This document shows, in pieces, positions 26,409 through 36,018 of a stretch of DNA of 64,000 nucleotides. Within the stretch, counting starts at the first letter, position 1; each line of letters starts with the position of its first letter. The notes under the pieces are model-generated. The model worked only from the letters and a program-made list of their open reading frames with translations. It was not told where the DNA came from and did no database searches. Source of the DNA: UBA4416 sp040387555 (GTDB lineage Bacteria > Bacteroidota > Bacteroidia > B-17B0 > Aurantibacillaceae); the NCBI GenBank assembly GCA_040387555.1, contig JAZKDO010000005.1, positions 1-64,000 of the forward strand, given 5' to 3'. A program made the translations under genes and the position numbers.

Positions 26409-27521
26409 ATGAAAAAATTAATAAGCTTTTTTTTACTTTTAGCGATTACTTTTACCATTGTAGAATGTAAGAAAAAGAAAGGCCTTGAAGCAGAGGATGA
26501 AGAAGTTTCCTTTGATAAATCAGGGATGTTGAGTAACTATTCATTCAATGTGATTATTCCTCATATACAGTCTGCTAAAAATGCCCTGGATTCTTTTGCC
26601 AGTACCTATAACCAATTTAAGGCTAATAAGAATGTTCAGACATTACTGAACGCACGTCAGAAATTCATTGCTGCTTATGAAGGTTACCAGAAAATGGAAT
26701 TATTTGGGATGGGCCCGGCAGAAAACGAGATCGTGTATGCTAATTTTAATACCTTCCCCACGGATAGTGTTCAGATCTTGTCCAATATAACAAACGGTGG
26801 CTATAACCTGGCAACCGTTAGTAACCTGGATGCAAAAGGTCTTCCTGCTTTGGATTATTTATTGAATAGCCCTGGCTATAGTGATGCTCAGGTCGTAGAT
26901 CTTTTTGTTAATTCTCCAAGTCGTGAAAATTATATTACGGATTGTTTAAATGACATGCAGTCAAAAACAGCCAATATTCTTAATGGTTGGAATGGTGGTT
27001 ACTCGTCAACCTTTAACAGTTCCACCGGTTCCGAGATTGGAAGTTCTTTAGGTGTAATGGTTAACAATCTAAATTTCCAGGTTGACTTAATGAAGAATGC
27101 TAAATTGGGGATTCCTTTAGGTAAAAAATCATTGGGACAAAAGTTGCCGGAAAAATGCGAAGCTTTTTATACCAATACTATATCGGTGAGTCTTATTAAA
27201 AATTGCCTTAATACGATTGAAAATGCTTATCTCGGACGTTCCTTGAACGGTTCAGATGGACTTGGACTTGATGATTATCTGGATGCTCTTGGTGCTCAGC
27301 ATAACTCTGGCACTTTAAATGAGGCGATTAAAAATCAGTTTGCAGTAACCAGGTCAAAATTAAACCTGATCAATGAACCTTTGTCTGTTTCTGTTATGAA
27401 CGACGAAGCAACAGTGGACGCTGCTTATATGGAAATAGTAAAACTATTGGTGTTATTAAAAACCGATATGCCATCCGCAATGGGCATTGTAATTACATAT
27501 CAGGACGGAGACGGTGATTAA
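26409..27521 (+). CDS. Imelysin family (peptidase M75-like) lipoprotein
   Basis: A 370-residue lipoprotein, lipidated at Cys20 (FTIVECKKKK). It has the all-helical imelysin pattern: two related helical halves, the first around VIIPHIQSAKNALDSF, the second around LIKNCLNTIENAYLG. The classical GxHxxE motif is not evident; the matching region reads FGMGPAENEI. Imelysins (IrpA, EfeO-related, ICMP) are linked to iron uptake, not proteolysis. The 3' end overlaps the HTTM gene by 8 bases, so the two are probably translated together. Context with a TonB receptor supports iron or haem acquisition. Confidence 0.85.
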   Translation: MKKLISFFLLLAITFTIVECKKKKGLEAEDEEVSFDKSGMLSNYSFNVIIPHIQSAKNALDSFASTYNQFKANKNVQTLLNARQKFIAAYEGYQKMELFGMGPAENEIVYANFNTFPTDSVQILSNITNGGYNLATVSNLDAKGLPALDYLLNSPGYSDAQVVDLFVNSPSRENYITDCLNDMQSKTANILNGWNGGYSSTFNSSTGSEIGSSLGVMVNNLNFQVDLMKNAKLGIPLGKKSLGQKLPEKCEAFYTNTISVSLIKNCLNTIENAYLGRSLNGSDGLGLDDYLDALGAQHNSGTLNEAIKNQFAVTRSKLNLINEPLSVSVMNDEATVDAAYMEIVKLLVLLKTDMPSAMGIVITYQDGDGD

Positions 27522-28863
27522 ACACATCTGTTCATATTTTATTAAACCAGTTCACCTTGCTCCATTGGCCGTTTTCAGAATGGCCTTTGGTATTTTAATG
27601 CTTGTTTCTATATTACGTTTTTTAGCCAAAGGCTGGGTATATGATATGTACATACGCCCAAAAGTGTTTTTTCCTTACTATGGTTTTGAATGGATCAAGC
27701 CTCTGGATGCGACAAGTATGTATGTAGTGTTCGGCATCTTGGCACTTACATCATTGTTGATCACTTTAGGATTGTTTTACAGAATTTCCGCGATCCTGTT
27801 TTTTACGCTTTTTACTTATGTGGAACTGATCGATAAAACAAACTATCTGAATCATTATTATTTTGTTAGCATTGCAGCTTTCATTCTCATTTTTTTACCG
27901 GCACATCGCTACTTTTCATTGGATGTTTTGCGAAACAAAAATTTAGCAGCCACACACTCTCCGAATTATTTTATCCTCTCCATTAAGTTCCAGGTGTTTA
28001 TTGTTTATTTTTTTGCCGGGCTTGCTAAGATCAATAGTGATTGGTTATTACACGCACAACCTTTAAGGATCTGGTTGCCGGCTCATAGTGAAATGCCGAT
28101 TATAGGCTCACTCCTTACCAAAGAATGGGTGGCTTATTTTTTCAGTTGGTTCGGTTGCATTTATGATTTGGCTATTCCTTTTTTATTATTTATTCCTCGT
28201 TTTGTAAAACCGGCTTATGTATTGGTGATCGTGTTTCATTTGGCAACTTCTTTGTTTTTTAATATTGGAATGTTCCCCTATATCATGATTGTTTTAACCA
28301 CGATCTTTTTTACAGAACATTTTCATAAACGAATTATCAATGGGTTCCGATCTGTTTTTCAAAAAGCAAAGTCAGTGGAAATACAAATGACCTATGCACC
28401 AAAACCAAGAACATTAAAAATACTGACAGCATTATTTGTTGCACACTTTACCATCCAGATCCTTGTGCCTTTTCGTTATTTATTATATGACGGAAATTTA
28501 TACTGGACCGAAGAGGGTTACCGTTTTTCGTGGCGGGTCATGCTTATGGAAAAAGCGGGCACTGCTTTTTTTTATGTGCGTGAAAAAAGTACCGGGAAGG
28601 AAATGGAGGTGAGTAATTGTGATTACCTCACGCCTATGCAGGAAAAGATGGTGGCAACACAACCGGACATGCTGGTGAATTATGCCCGTTTTTTAAAAAA
28701 AGAATTTAAGAAAAAAGGTATTCAGGATCCTGAGATTCTGGTAGAATCATATGTGACACTAAATGGGAAGGCTAGTCGATTGATAGTGGATAAATCTACA
28801 GTTCTGGGTAACGAAGAAGATAATTGGAAACCAAAGAGATGGATCATTCCGAACGATAATTAA
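27514..28863 (+). CDS. HTTM domain membrane protein (vitamin K-dependent gamma-carboxylase-like)
   Basis: A 449-residue integral membrane protein with about seven or eight hydrophobic segments in the first 320 residues (for example ILMLVSILRFLAKGW, FILIFLPAHRYFSL) and a soluble C-terminal part of about 130 residues. The pattern fits the HTTM domain, related to the membrane part of vertebrate gamma-glutamyl carboxylase. The bacterial function is largely unknown; in Bacteroidota such genes often neighbour imelysin and TonB-receptor genes, as here. It overlaps the imelysin gene by 8 bases and is followed one base later by the receptor gene. Confidence 0.83.
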   Translation: MIKHICSYFIKPVHLAPLAVFRMAFGILMLVSILRFLAKGWVYDMYIRPKVFFPYYGFEWIKPLDATSMYVVFGILALTSLLITLGLFYRISAILFFTLFTYVELIDKTNYLNHYYFVSIAAFILIFLPAHRYFSLDVLRNKNLAATHSPNYFILSIKFQVFIVYFFAGLAKINSDWLLHAQPLRIWLPAHSEMPIIGSLLTKEWVAYFFSWFGCIYDLAIPFLLFIPRFVKPAYVLVIVFHLATSLFFNIGMFPYIMIVLTTIFFTEHFHKRIINGFRSVFQKAKSVEIQMTYAPKPRTLKILTALFVAHFTIQILVPFRYLLYDGNLYWTEEGYRFSWRVMLMEKAGTAFFYVREKSTGKEMEVSNCDYLTPMQEKMVATQPDMLVNYARFLKKEFKKKGIQDPEILVESYVTLNGKASRLIVDKSTVLGNEEDNWKPKRWIIPNDN

Positions 28864-28864
28864 A

Positions 28865-31273
28865 TTGAGAAAAATTGTTGTCATATTGTGTGTATTGTTT
28901 TTGGTTAGCCGATTGGTTTCCCAGAATGTATTTACAATACAAGGAACAGTCTTTGCCTCAAATGGGATTGTAGCAAAAAGCGCACAGGTGAATATACAGA
29001 ATCAAAAATCAGAAACCGATGGCGCTGGGCAGTTTAAACTGGCGAATGTAAAAGAAGGCAATGTATCCATCAGCGTATTTTTACAGGGTTATAAAAATTA
29101 TAGCCAGAAATTAAAAGTAAGTTCTGATACTACTCTATTAATTACCCTCGATTCATTAGGGAATAATTTAAACGAAGTTGTAATTGAAGCAGAGAAAGAA
29201 AATTCTTTTGGGATTGGTAAACTGATGAATGTAGAGGGAACTTCAATTTATGCCGGAAAAAAATCGGAAGTAATTTTACTGAATGATATCAATGCAAACC
29301 TCGCAACAAATAATTCCAGGCAGGTGTTTGCCAAAGTAGCTGGCATTAATATTTTTGAAAATGATGGCGCTGGTATCCAGCTGGGGATAGGCGGCAGGGG
29401 TTTGAATCCAAATCGTGTTTCTAATTTTAATACACGGCAAAATGGTTACGATATTAGTGCGGATGCCCTCGGCTATCCTGAAAGTTATTACACACCTCCT
29501 ACGGAAGCTTTGGATCGCATTGAGGTAATTCGTGGGGCCGCAAGCCTGCAATACGGTACACAGTTTGGTGGCTTCATTAATTTTCGGTTCAAAAAACCAC
29601 CCACAGATAAAAAGATTCAATTAACCACCCGGCAAACTTATGGTGCTTTTGGATTGTTTAACAGCTTTAATAGTATTGGCGGTACTGTTAAAAAAATCAG
29701 TTACTATTCGTTCTATCAATACAAAGAAGGTAACGGTTGGCGTCCTAATTCAGGATTCAAAATGCATACTGCCCATGCTTCATTGAATTATCAAATCACT
29801 TCTAACATTAAAGTGACAGGAGAATATACTTATATGACATACCTGGCCCAGCAACCCGGTGGTTTAACTGATAAGCAATTTGAAAAAAATCCTATGCAAA
29901 GTTTTCGTAACAGGAACTGGTTCAAGGTCAACTGGAACTTAGCGTCCTTGTCTTTGGATTGGAAATTGACGCCAACAACACGGATCAACTGGATGAATTT
30001 TGCGTTGTTGGCAGAACGAGTGACTGTTGGTTACCTCGGACAAATTAACCGTTCGGATCCATTAACAGAAAGAGATATCATGGGTGACCATTATAAAAAT
30101 TTGGGTTCTGAATTAAAGTTATTGCAACGTTATCAGTTGTTCAGGCAAACATCCACTTTTTTAGTTGGCTGCCGTTATTACCAGGGAAATACCATACGTA
30201 AACAAGGATTGGGAGATACTACTTCCAAGCCTCATTTTGAGTTCAATAATCCTGACAATTTAGAACACAGTGATTATACATTTCCGAGTCGTAACGTCGC
30301 TGCTTTCTCGGAGAATATTTTTCAGTTAGGTTCAAAACTCAGTATCACTCCCGGTGTGCGATTCGAATACATTAGCACTTCAGCAAACGGCTATTATCGC
30401 GAAACCAATCGTGATCTGGCAGGGAATGTTATTTTAGATGTCAGACACCAGGAGAGTCTGAACAACCAGCGTTCATTTCTTTTAGGTGGAATAGGGTTCT
30501 TATTTAAACCGGTGAGTAAAATAGAATTGTATGCAAACTTTAGTCAAAACTACCGTTCCATTAATTTTAACGACATGCGGGTAATAAATCCGAATTCAAG
30601 GGTTGATCCTAATCTGAAGGATGAAACAGGTTACACGAGTGATGGAGGCGTAAGAATCAGTTTAAAAGATTTACTATACGTTGATTTCAGTGTTTATTAT
30701 TTGAGATACAATAACCGGATTGGGTCTGTTCTACAAGTAGATCAGGCTACTTATGTGCTTTACCGATACCGTACCAATATTTCAGATAGCCGCAACATTG
30801 GCGCCGAATGTTTTGCTGAATTAGACATGATAAAATTGTTTAACAAAAAAGCGAAGCATAAATTGAGTATTTATGTAAACGCTTCTTATACTGATGCACG
30901 TTACATTAGCAGCCAACAAAGTGGATTCAATAATAATTTAGTAGAATTAGTGCCAACAAGTATTTTACGAAGCGGTCTCACTTATAAATTTAAAAATTTC
31001 AGCACAACTGTTCAGGGATCCTATACGGCTGACCAGTTCGCTGACGCCAGTAACTCTAAGTTCAGTACTAATGCAATTACAGGAATTATACCTGCATATA
31101 CTATTTGTGATTGGTCTGCACAATACACGTATAAAATGATTAATTTATCAGCAGGTATAAATAATTTTTTAAATGAAATTTATTTTACACGCCGTGCAGA
31201 AGGTTATCCGGGCCCAGGTATTTTGCCTTCCGATCCACGAAATTTTTATCTAACGCTTCAGATTAAATTATAG
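28865..31273 (+). CDS. TonB-dependent outer membrane receptor
   Basis: An 802-residue outer membrane receptor that probably imports an iron chelate or haem using TonB energy. The signal peptide is about residues 1-20 (IVVILCVLFLVSRLVSQ). A carboxypeptidase-regulatory-like beta-domain follows (TIQGTVFASNG to LDSLGNNLNEVVI), then the plug with RIEVIRGAASLQYGTQFGG, then a beta-barrel ending LTLQIKL. The start codon is TTG, one base after the HTTM stop; no ATG is available near the signal peptide. FecA-like layout and the imelysin/HTTM context favour ferric substrates, which is inference. It ends one base before the convergent epimerase gene. Confidence 0.9.
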   Translation: MRKIVVILCVLFLVSRLVSQNVFTIQGTVFASNGIVAKSAQVNIQNQKSETDGAGQFKLANVKEGNVSISVFLQGYKNYSQKLKVSSDTTLLITLDSLGNNLNEVVIEAEKENSFGIGKLMNVEGTSIYAGKKSEVILLNDINANLATNNSRQVFAKVAGINIFENDGAGIQLGIGGRGLNPNRVSNFNTRQNGYDISADALGYPESYYTPPTEALDRIEVIRGAASLQYGTQFGGFINFRFKKPPTDKKIQLTTRQTYGAFGLFNSFNSIGGTVKKISYYSFYQYKEGNGWRPNSGFKMHTAHASLNYQITSNIKVTGEYTYMTYLAQQPGGLTDKQFEKNPMQSFRNRNWFKVNWNLASLSLDWKLTPTTRINWMNFALLAERVTVGYLGQINRSDPLTERDIMGDHYKNLGSELKLLQRYQLFRQTSTFLVGCRYYQGNTIRKQGLGDTTSKPHFEFNNPDNLEHSDYTFPSRNVAAFSENIFQLGSKLSITPGVRFEYISTSANGYYRETNRDLAGNVILDVRHQESLNNQRSFLLGGIGFLFKPVSKIELYANFSQNYRSINFNDMRVINPNSRVDPNLKDETGYTSDGGVRISLKDLLYVDFSVYYLRYNNRIGSVLQVDQATYVLYRYRTNISDSRNIGAECFAELDMIKLFNKKAKHKLSIYVNASYTDARYISSQQSGFNNNLVELVPTSILRSGLTYKFKNFSTTVQGSYTADQFADASNSKFSTNAITGIIPAYTICDWSAQYTYKMINLSAGINNFLNEIYFTRRAEGYPGPGILPSDPRNFYLTLQIKL

Positions 31274-31274
31274 A

Positions 31275-31682
31275 TCAGGATTTTCTTTCCTGGCACAATT
31301 CCACCAAAACACCATTCGTGCTTTTAGGATGCAAAAAAAAGATTAATTTATTGTCAGCTCCATGCTTTGGTTCTTTATTTAACACTTCAAATCCTTCTGA
31401 TTTTAAGCGATCCATTTCCTGATAAATATCATCCACTTCATAAGCGATATGATGAATTCCTTCACCTTTTTTATCAATAAATTTGGCAATAGCACTTTCC
31501 GGATTTGTAGCCTCTAAAAGTTCAATTTTGGTCTCGCCCAGCATAAAAAACGACGTGCTCACACCTTCACTTTCTACACCTTCTACCTTGTAATGGTCTT
31601 TTCCAAAGAGCTTTTTGAATAATTCGTTGGAGTTACTAAGACTTTTAACTGCTATTCCAATATGTTCAATTTTCTTAATCAT
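31275..31682 (-). CDS. mce: Methylmalonyl-CoA epimerase
   Basis: A VOC/glyoxalase-fold metalloenzyme that interconverts (R)- and (S)-methylmalonyl-CoA in propionate metabolism. The start MIKKIEHIGIAVKSL, the metal-binding His in HIGIA and HHIAYEVDDI, and the Glu in VELCQ near the end are typical. I chose the ATG at 31682 (135 residues), which matches the family; the frame is open to 31730 but the extra 16 residues overlap the promoter region. A TAATTTTG -7 box lies just upstream on the minus strand (31704-31697). It is divergent from tatA. Confidence 0.92.
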   Translation of the reverse strand: MIKKIEHIGIAVKSLSNSNELFKKLFGKDHYKVEGVESEGVSTSFFMLGETKIELLEATNPESAIAKFIDKKGEGIHHIAYEVDDIYQEMDRLKSEGFEVLNKEPKHGADNKLIFFLHPKSTNGVLVELCQERKS

Positions 31683-31696
31683 AGCGCTATTTTGGC

Positions 31697-31704
31697 CAAA
31701 ATTA
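31697..31704 (-). promoter_or_regulatory. -7 box TAATTTTG of mce
   Basis: An exact TAnnTTTG match on the minus strand, 14 bases before the mce ATG at 31682. Only a weak CTTG is found at an unusual 23-base spacing upstream. Confidence 0.4.
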
Positions 31705-31719
31705 ACAGATTTTTTCGGA

Positions 31720-31750
31720 TTTGCTATCAAGCAATAAATCCCTATATTTG
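31720..31750 (+). promoter_or_regulatory. Consensus Bacteroidota promoter of tatA
   Basis: TTTG (31720-31723), a 19-base spacer and TATATTTG (31743-31750), an exact fit to the -33/-7 consensus of the Bacteroidota primary sigma factor. It lies 18 bases before the ATG. Confidence 0.8.
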
Positions 31751-31768
31751 TAGCCTAAATTTATTACA

Positions 31769-31963
31769 ATGACACAAGCATTAATCTTAGGTATGTTAGG
31801 CGGACTTGGAGCACCGGAAATCATCATTATTTTGGTAATCGTTTTATTATTATTCGGAGGTAAAAAGATCCCAGAATTAATGAAAGGTTTAGGTAAAGGG
31901 ATGAAAGAATTTAAGGATGCGAAAGATGGCGCTTCTGAATCAACTGACGTAGAAAAAAAATAA
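31769..31963 (+). CDS. tatA: Sec-independent protein translocase subunit TatA/E
   Basis: A 64-residue component of the twin-arginine translocase, which exports folded proteins. It has a short N-terminal part, one membrane helix (about 14-30, GAPEIIIILVIVLLLFG), the conserved FGGKKIPELMKGLGKGMKEFK amphipathic segment in two pieces, and a charged tail. Length is normal. No tatC is adjacent. It has a consensus promoter upstream and a hairpin terminator 20 bases downstream, so it is probably transcribed alone. Confidence 0.95.
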   Translation: MTQALILGMLGGLGAPEIIIILVIVLLLFGGKKIPELMKGLGKGMKEFKDAKDGASESTDVEKK

Positions 31964-31984
31964 TATTTTATTGATTCATATCTT

Positions 31985-32018
31985 AAAAGCGTCATTCTGT
32001 TCGATTGGCGCTTTTATT
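31985..32018 (+). terminator. Terminator after tatA
   Basis: Stem AAAAGCGTCA / TGGCGCTTTT with one G-T wobble, followed by TATTATTT. It lies 21 bases after the tatA stop and 20 bases before gatA. Confidence 0.7.
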
Positions 32019-32034
32019 ATTTAATATATAAACT

Positions 32035-33465
32035 GTGTATACATTTACAACAATTAAAAATCTGAAAGCCGATTTGTTAGCTGGAAAAACAACCTGCGTT
32101 CAGTTAGTGGAAGAATCAATCAAAGCCATAGAAGCAAAAAAACATTTGAATGCTTTTTTAGAAGTGTTTAATGATTCTGCCTTAGCTCAGGCAAAATTGG
32201 TTGATGAAAAAATCGAAGCTTCGAGAACCTCTGCTTCCAACAAATTTGGAAAATTGGCAGGAGTCATTATTGGATTAAAAGATAATATCTGTTACAAGGG
32301 GCATAAAGTTTCCTGTTCTTCAAAAATCCTCGAAGGATTTGAATCCTTATATTCATCAACTGTTGTGGAAAGATTGTTAGCAGAGGATGTTATTATTATT
32401 GGCCGTTTGAATTGCGATGAATTTGCGATGGGAAGTAGCAATGAAAATTCTGCTTACGGAAAAGTCTTAAATCCTCTGAACGAAAAAACAGTTCCAGGTG
32501 GTTCATCTGGAGGTTCTGCTGTTGCGGTGGCTGCAAATTTATGTCATGTTACTCTTGGTTCAGATACAGGAGGTTCTATTCGTCAACCTGCTTCTTTTAC
32601 AGGAACAGTAGGTTTAAAACCAACTTACGGACGTATTTCTCGTTGGGGATTAGTGGCTTATGCTTCTTCTTTTGATCAGATAGGGCCGATTACTAAAACT
32701 GTAGAAGATGCTGCTTTATTATTGCAAATTATGGCAGGTAAAGATGAGTATGACACAACTGCTTCACAAAAAGAGGTGGCTAAATATTCTTCATCATTAA
32801 ACGAAAATAAAAAATTCAAAGTTGCTTATTTAAAAGAATGTGTAGAATCTAACGGTTTGGATCCTGAAGTAAAAAAACAGACGTTAGATGCTCTTGATAA
32901 ATTAAAATCCAACGGACATGAAGTGACTGCGGTTGATTTTCCTTATCTGGATTTTTTAGTGCCTACGTATTATGTATTGACAACAGCTGAAGCCTCTTCT
33001 AACTTATCGCGCTTTGATGGCGTACATTTTGGTTATAGAAGTCCGAATGCGACCGATCTTGAGAGTACTTACAAAAAGACACGCAGCGAAGGTTTTGGCA
33101 AAGAAGTAAAAAGAAGGATCATGCTTGGAACTTTTGTATTAAGTGCCGGTTATTATGATGCGTATTATAGCAAGGCTCAAAAGGTTAGAAATAAAATTCG
33201 TCAGAAAACAAGAGAAATTTTATCACATCATGATTTTATTGTAACGCCATCTACACCAAGTACAGCTTTTGAATTTGGAAAAAATAGTACTGACCCAATT
33301 AAAATGTATTTAGAAGATATTTTTACGGTTCAGGCGAATATTGTTGGTTGTCCTGCCATTTCAGTGCCAAACGGTATACATAGTAACGGTTTGCCCATTG
33401 GCCTGCAATTAATGGGAAGGGATTTTGAAGAAGGAAATTTATTGAACTTAGCTAATCAGATTTAA
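32035..33465 (+). CDS. gatA: Aspartyl/glutamyl-tRNA amidotransferase subunit A
   Basis: The amidase subunit of GatCAB, which converts misacylated Glu-tRNA(Gln) or Asp-tRNA(Asn) to the amide form. The amidase triad is visible: Lys82 (LKDN), Ser157 in GGSSGGS and the nucleophile Ser181 in SDTGGSIRQP, with the same spacing as in S. aureus GatA. The 476 residues match family length. The start codon is GTG, with no in-frame ATG that keeps the N-terminus. gatB and gatC are not in the window. A paired REP-like repeat lies downstream. Confidence 0.96.
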   Translation: MYTFTTIKNLKADLLAGKTTCVQLVEESIKAIEAKKHLNAFLEVFNDSALAQAKLVDEKIEASRTSASNKFGKLAGVIIGLKDNICYKGHKVSCSSKILEGFESLYSSTVVERLLAEDVIIIGRLNCDEFAMGSSNENSAYGKVLNPLNEKTVPGGSSGGSAVAVAANLCHVTLGSDTGGSIRQPASFTGTVGLKPTYGRISRWGLVAYASSFDQIGPITKTVEDAALLLQIMAGKDEYDTTASQKEVAKYSSSLNENKKFKVAYLKECVESNGLDPEVKKQTLDALDKLKSNGHEVTAVDFPYLDFLVPTYYVLTTAEASSNLSRFDGVHFGYRSPNATDLESTYKKTRSEGFGKEVKRRIMLGTFVLSAGYYDAYYSKAQKVRNKIRQKTREILSHHDFIVTPSTPSTAFEFGKNSTDPIKMYLEDIFTVQANIVGCPAISVPNGIHSNGLPIGLQLMGRDFEEGNLLNLANQI

Positions 33466-33475
33466 TTTTTTACAA

Positions 33476-33532
33476 AGTGTCTCGTCGAGCTGAGTCGAGG
33501 GGCATATAGTTCTCGACTCCGCTCGAACTGAC
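33476..33532. repeat. REP-like inverted pair, gatA-mrp gap
   Basis: A left arm with GTCTCGTCGAGCTGAGTCGA (33479-33498) faces a right arm with CTCGACTCCGCTCGAACTGA (33512-33531), about 13 bases apart. It sits between two co-directional genes and could fold into a long hairpin. Confidence 0.78.
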
Positions 33533-33556
33533 AGAACTTAAAACAAAAACAAAAAA

Positions 33557-34651
33557 ATGGAAATTACAGTAGACAGCGTCATAGACGCATTAAAATATGT
33601 AGATGATCCGGATCTTAAAAAAGATTTAGTGACTCTTGGAATGATTAAAGATGTAGTGGTTGATGGAAAGAACGTTGCTTTTACAGTAGTACTCACTACA
33701 CCAGCTTGTCCAATGAAAGATATGATTCATAATGCTTGCATTAATGCGATTAAACATTATGTGGATAAAGAAGCGATCGTGAATGTAAACATGACAGCGA
33801 ATGTTACTTCCACGAGAGATAAAGATTTAGGAACACTCTCAAAAGTCAGAAACATTATTGCTGTTGCTTCCGGTAAAGGTGGCGTAGGTAAATCAACTAT
33901 TTCTGCAAATCTTGCTGTGGCTTTAGCAAAACAAGGCGCTAAAGTTGGGTTGGTAGATGCAGATATTTATGGACCGTCTCAAACCATAATGTTTGATGTG
34001 CAAAATGATATGCCTGGAAAAGGCGAACATGATGGCAAGCCAAAAATGAAACCGGTGGAAAGCTATGGCGTGAAATTAAATTCCGTTGGTTTTTTAGCTG
34101 GGCCCGATCAGGTAATTGCTTTACGCGGACCAATGGCATCGAAAGCACTCACTCAGTTATTTACAGATACTGCCTGGGGCGAATTGGATTATTTAATTGT
34201 TGATCTCCCTCCGGGAACAGGCGATATTCAAATAACATTATGTAGCACTATTCCTATTACGGGAGCTGTGATTGTGAGTACACCACAAGCTGTTGCATTA
34301 GCAGATGCCAGAAAAGGAATTGCTTTATTTAAATTACCTGCGCTGAATGTACCAGTATTAGGGATCGTGGAAAACATGGCCTATTTTACTCCGGAAGAAT
34401 TGCCTGAAAATAAGTATTATATCTTTGGAAAAGATGGCGCTAAGAATTTGGCTGCAGAAATGGATCTTCCATTACTAGGGCAAATTCCTTTGGTACAAAG
34501 TATTCGTGAATCCGGAGATGCTGGTCGCCCTGCAATTTTACAGGAAACAACGCCTCAAGCTTTAGCCTTTAGGGAAATGGCACAGAATGTGGCGCAACAA
34601 GTTGCGATTCTGAATGCGAATAAAATGAAGGAACAGCAGGTTGCTGTATAA
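33557..34651 (+). CDS. mrp: Mrp/NBP35-type iron-sulfur carrier ATPase
   Basis: A P-loop ATPase thought to carry iron-sulfur clusters to apoproteins. The 364 residues have an N-terminal MIP18/DUF59 domain (about 1-85, with TTPACPMKD) and the deviant Walker A SGKGGVGKST (105-114), then VDADIYGPSQ and the Walker B-like DLPPGTGD. The C-terminal CxxC that bridges the cluster in many ApbC proteins is absent; the position reads ENMAYFTPEELPENKYYIFG. From memory that is common in Bacteroidota. The gene is 24 bases upstream of an aspartate kinase gene. Confidence 0.93.
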   Translation: MEITVDSVIDALKYVDDPDLKKDLVTLGMIKDVVVDGKNVAFTVVLTTPACPMKDMIHNACINAIKHYVDKEAIVNVNMTANVTSTRDKDLGTLSKVRNIIAVASGKGGVGKSTISANLAVALAKQGAKVGLVDADIYGPSQTIMFDVQNDMPGKGEHDGKPKMKPVESYGVKLNSVGFLAGPDQVIALRGPMASKALTQLFTDTAWGELDYLIVDLPPGTGDIQITLCSTIPITGAVIVSTPQAVALADARKGIALFKLPALNVPVLGIVENMAYFTPEELPENKYYIFGKDGAKNLAAEMDLPLLGQIPLVQSIRESGDAGRPAILQETTPQALAFREMAQNVAQQVAILNANKMKEQQVAV

Positions 34652-34654
34652 CAT

Positions 34655-34662
34655 TATATTTG
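34655..34662 (+). promoter_or_regulatory. -7 box TATATTTG upstream of the aspartate kinase gene
   Basis: An exact -7 match immediately after the mrp stop and 13 bases before the next ATG. No TTTG is found at the proper -33 spacing. Confidence 0.4.
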
Positions 34663-34675
34663 TTTAAAGAATAAT

Positions 34676-35950
34676 ATGCAGGTATTTAAATTTGGTGGCG
34701 CATCTGTAAAAGATGCTGAAGGTGTTGAGAATGTTGCTGAAGTGTTAAAACAATTTCAGGGCTCAAAGATTGCTATAGTTATTTCTGCTATGGGCAAAAC
34801 CACAAATAGCCTTGAGCGTTTGGCAAAAGCCTATTTTTATAAATCAGATGATGCGGAGTCTCTTTTGGGAGATATAAAAACCTATCATTTTGATATTTGC
34901 AAACACCTCTTTACTTTGCCATCGCATTCAATTTATAATGAATTGGAAAACACCTTTGTAGAATTACATTGGGCTATCGAAGACGAACCCACACAGGGAT
35001 TTGATTTTGAATATGACCAGATCGTAAGTATTGGAGAGATTCTTTCTACCAAAATAGTTTCCGCCTACTTAAATGAAATAGGTATTAACAATAAGTGGAT
35101 TGATGTGAGAAGTATCATCCAAACGGATAATATGTATCGCGAAGGTAAAGTGGATTTTGAATTAACCGAATCACTGGCAACAAAAGAATTGCTTCCCGTT
35201 TTCAACAATTTCGACATCATAGTAACTCAGGGATTCATTGGAGGGACTTCTGAAAATTTTACAACCACACTAGGAAGGGAAGGTTCAGATTACACTGCTT
35301 CTATTCTAGCATTTTGTTTAAATGCAGAAAATGTGACAATCTGGAAAGATGTTCCAGGAGTTTTAAATGCTGATCCAAAATGGTTTGGCCGCACCAAAAA
35401 AATTGATGAACTTTCTTACCATGATGCTATTGAATTAACCTATTACGGAGCTACTGTAATTCACCCAAAAACTATAAAGCCATTACAGAATAAAAATATA
35501 CCTCTTTATGTTAAGTCTTTTTTGGAGCCAAAAGGTGAAGGCACAGTTATCAGAGACGGTGAGAAACGTTTGAATATTCCTTCATATATTTTTAAAGTAG
35601 ATCAGGTATTATTATCTATTCAACCTAAAGATTTTTCGTTTATTGCAGAAGACAACCTGAGTGATATTTTTGAATTGTGTTCAAAGCATGGTATTAAAAT
35701 TAACCTGATGCAATTGTCCGCCATTAGTTTTTCTGTATGCTGCGATCATCATCCCGAAAATATACAATCATTAGTAGAAGAACTACAGGAACAATTTAAG
35801 GTACTATATAATTCAGGACTGGAATTAATGACAGTGCGTTATTACACTCAAGAAACAATTGACACACTGACTACAAATAAAATTATTTTACTCGAACAAA
35901 GGAGTCGTTTTACCGTGCAAATGGTGATGAAAAATGATCTCTCCGAGTAA
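34676..35950 (+). CDS. lysC: Aspartate kinase
   Basis: Phosphorylates L-aspartate, the first step toward lysine, threonine, methionine and diaminopimelate. The 424 residues start MQVFKFGGASVKDAEG, the kinase nucleotide-binding motif with Ala in place of the usual Thr in KFGGTS. The block TTLGREGSDYTASILA (near 200) and VTIWKDVPGVLNADP (near 222) are diagnostic. The C-terminal 130 residues look like ACT regulatory domains (VLLSIQPKDFSFI, INLMQLSAISFSV), so feedback control is likely. It is monofunctional, with no homoserine dehydrogenase part. The specific isoform (lysC or another) is not resolved. Confidence 0.92.
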   Translation: MQVFKFGGASVKDAEGVENVAEVLKQFQGSKIAIVISAMGKTTNSLERLAKAYFYKSDDAESLLGDIKTYHFDICKHLFTLPSHSIYNELENTFVELHWAIEDEPTQGFDFEYDQIVSIGEILSTKIVSAYLNEIGINNKWIDVRSIIQTDNMYREGKVDFELTESLATKELLPVFNNFDIIVTQGFIGGTSENFTTTLGREGSDYTASILAFCLNAENVTIWKDVPGVLNADPKWFGRTKKIDELSYHDAIELTYYGATVIHPKTIKPLQNKNIPLYVKSFLEPKGEGTVIRDGEKRLNIPSYIFKVDQVLLSIQPKDFSFIAEDNLSDIFELCSKHGIKINLMQLSAISFSVCCDHHPENIQSLVEELQEQFKVLYNSGLELMTVRYYTQETIDTLTTNKIILLEQRSRFTVQMVMKNDLSE

Positions 35951-36018
35951 TAGCAATCTCATGGAGATTATTGTTTATTTATAAGTGAATTAAAGTATTT
36001 CTTCTTAAATTTATAGTG

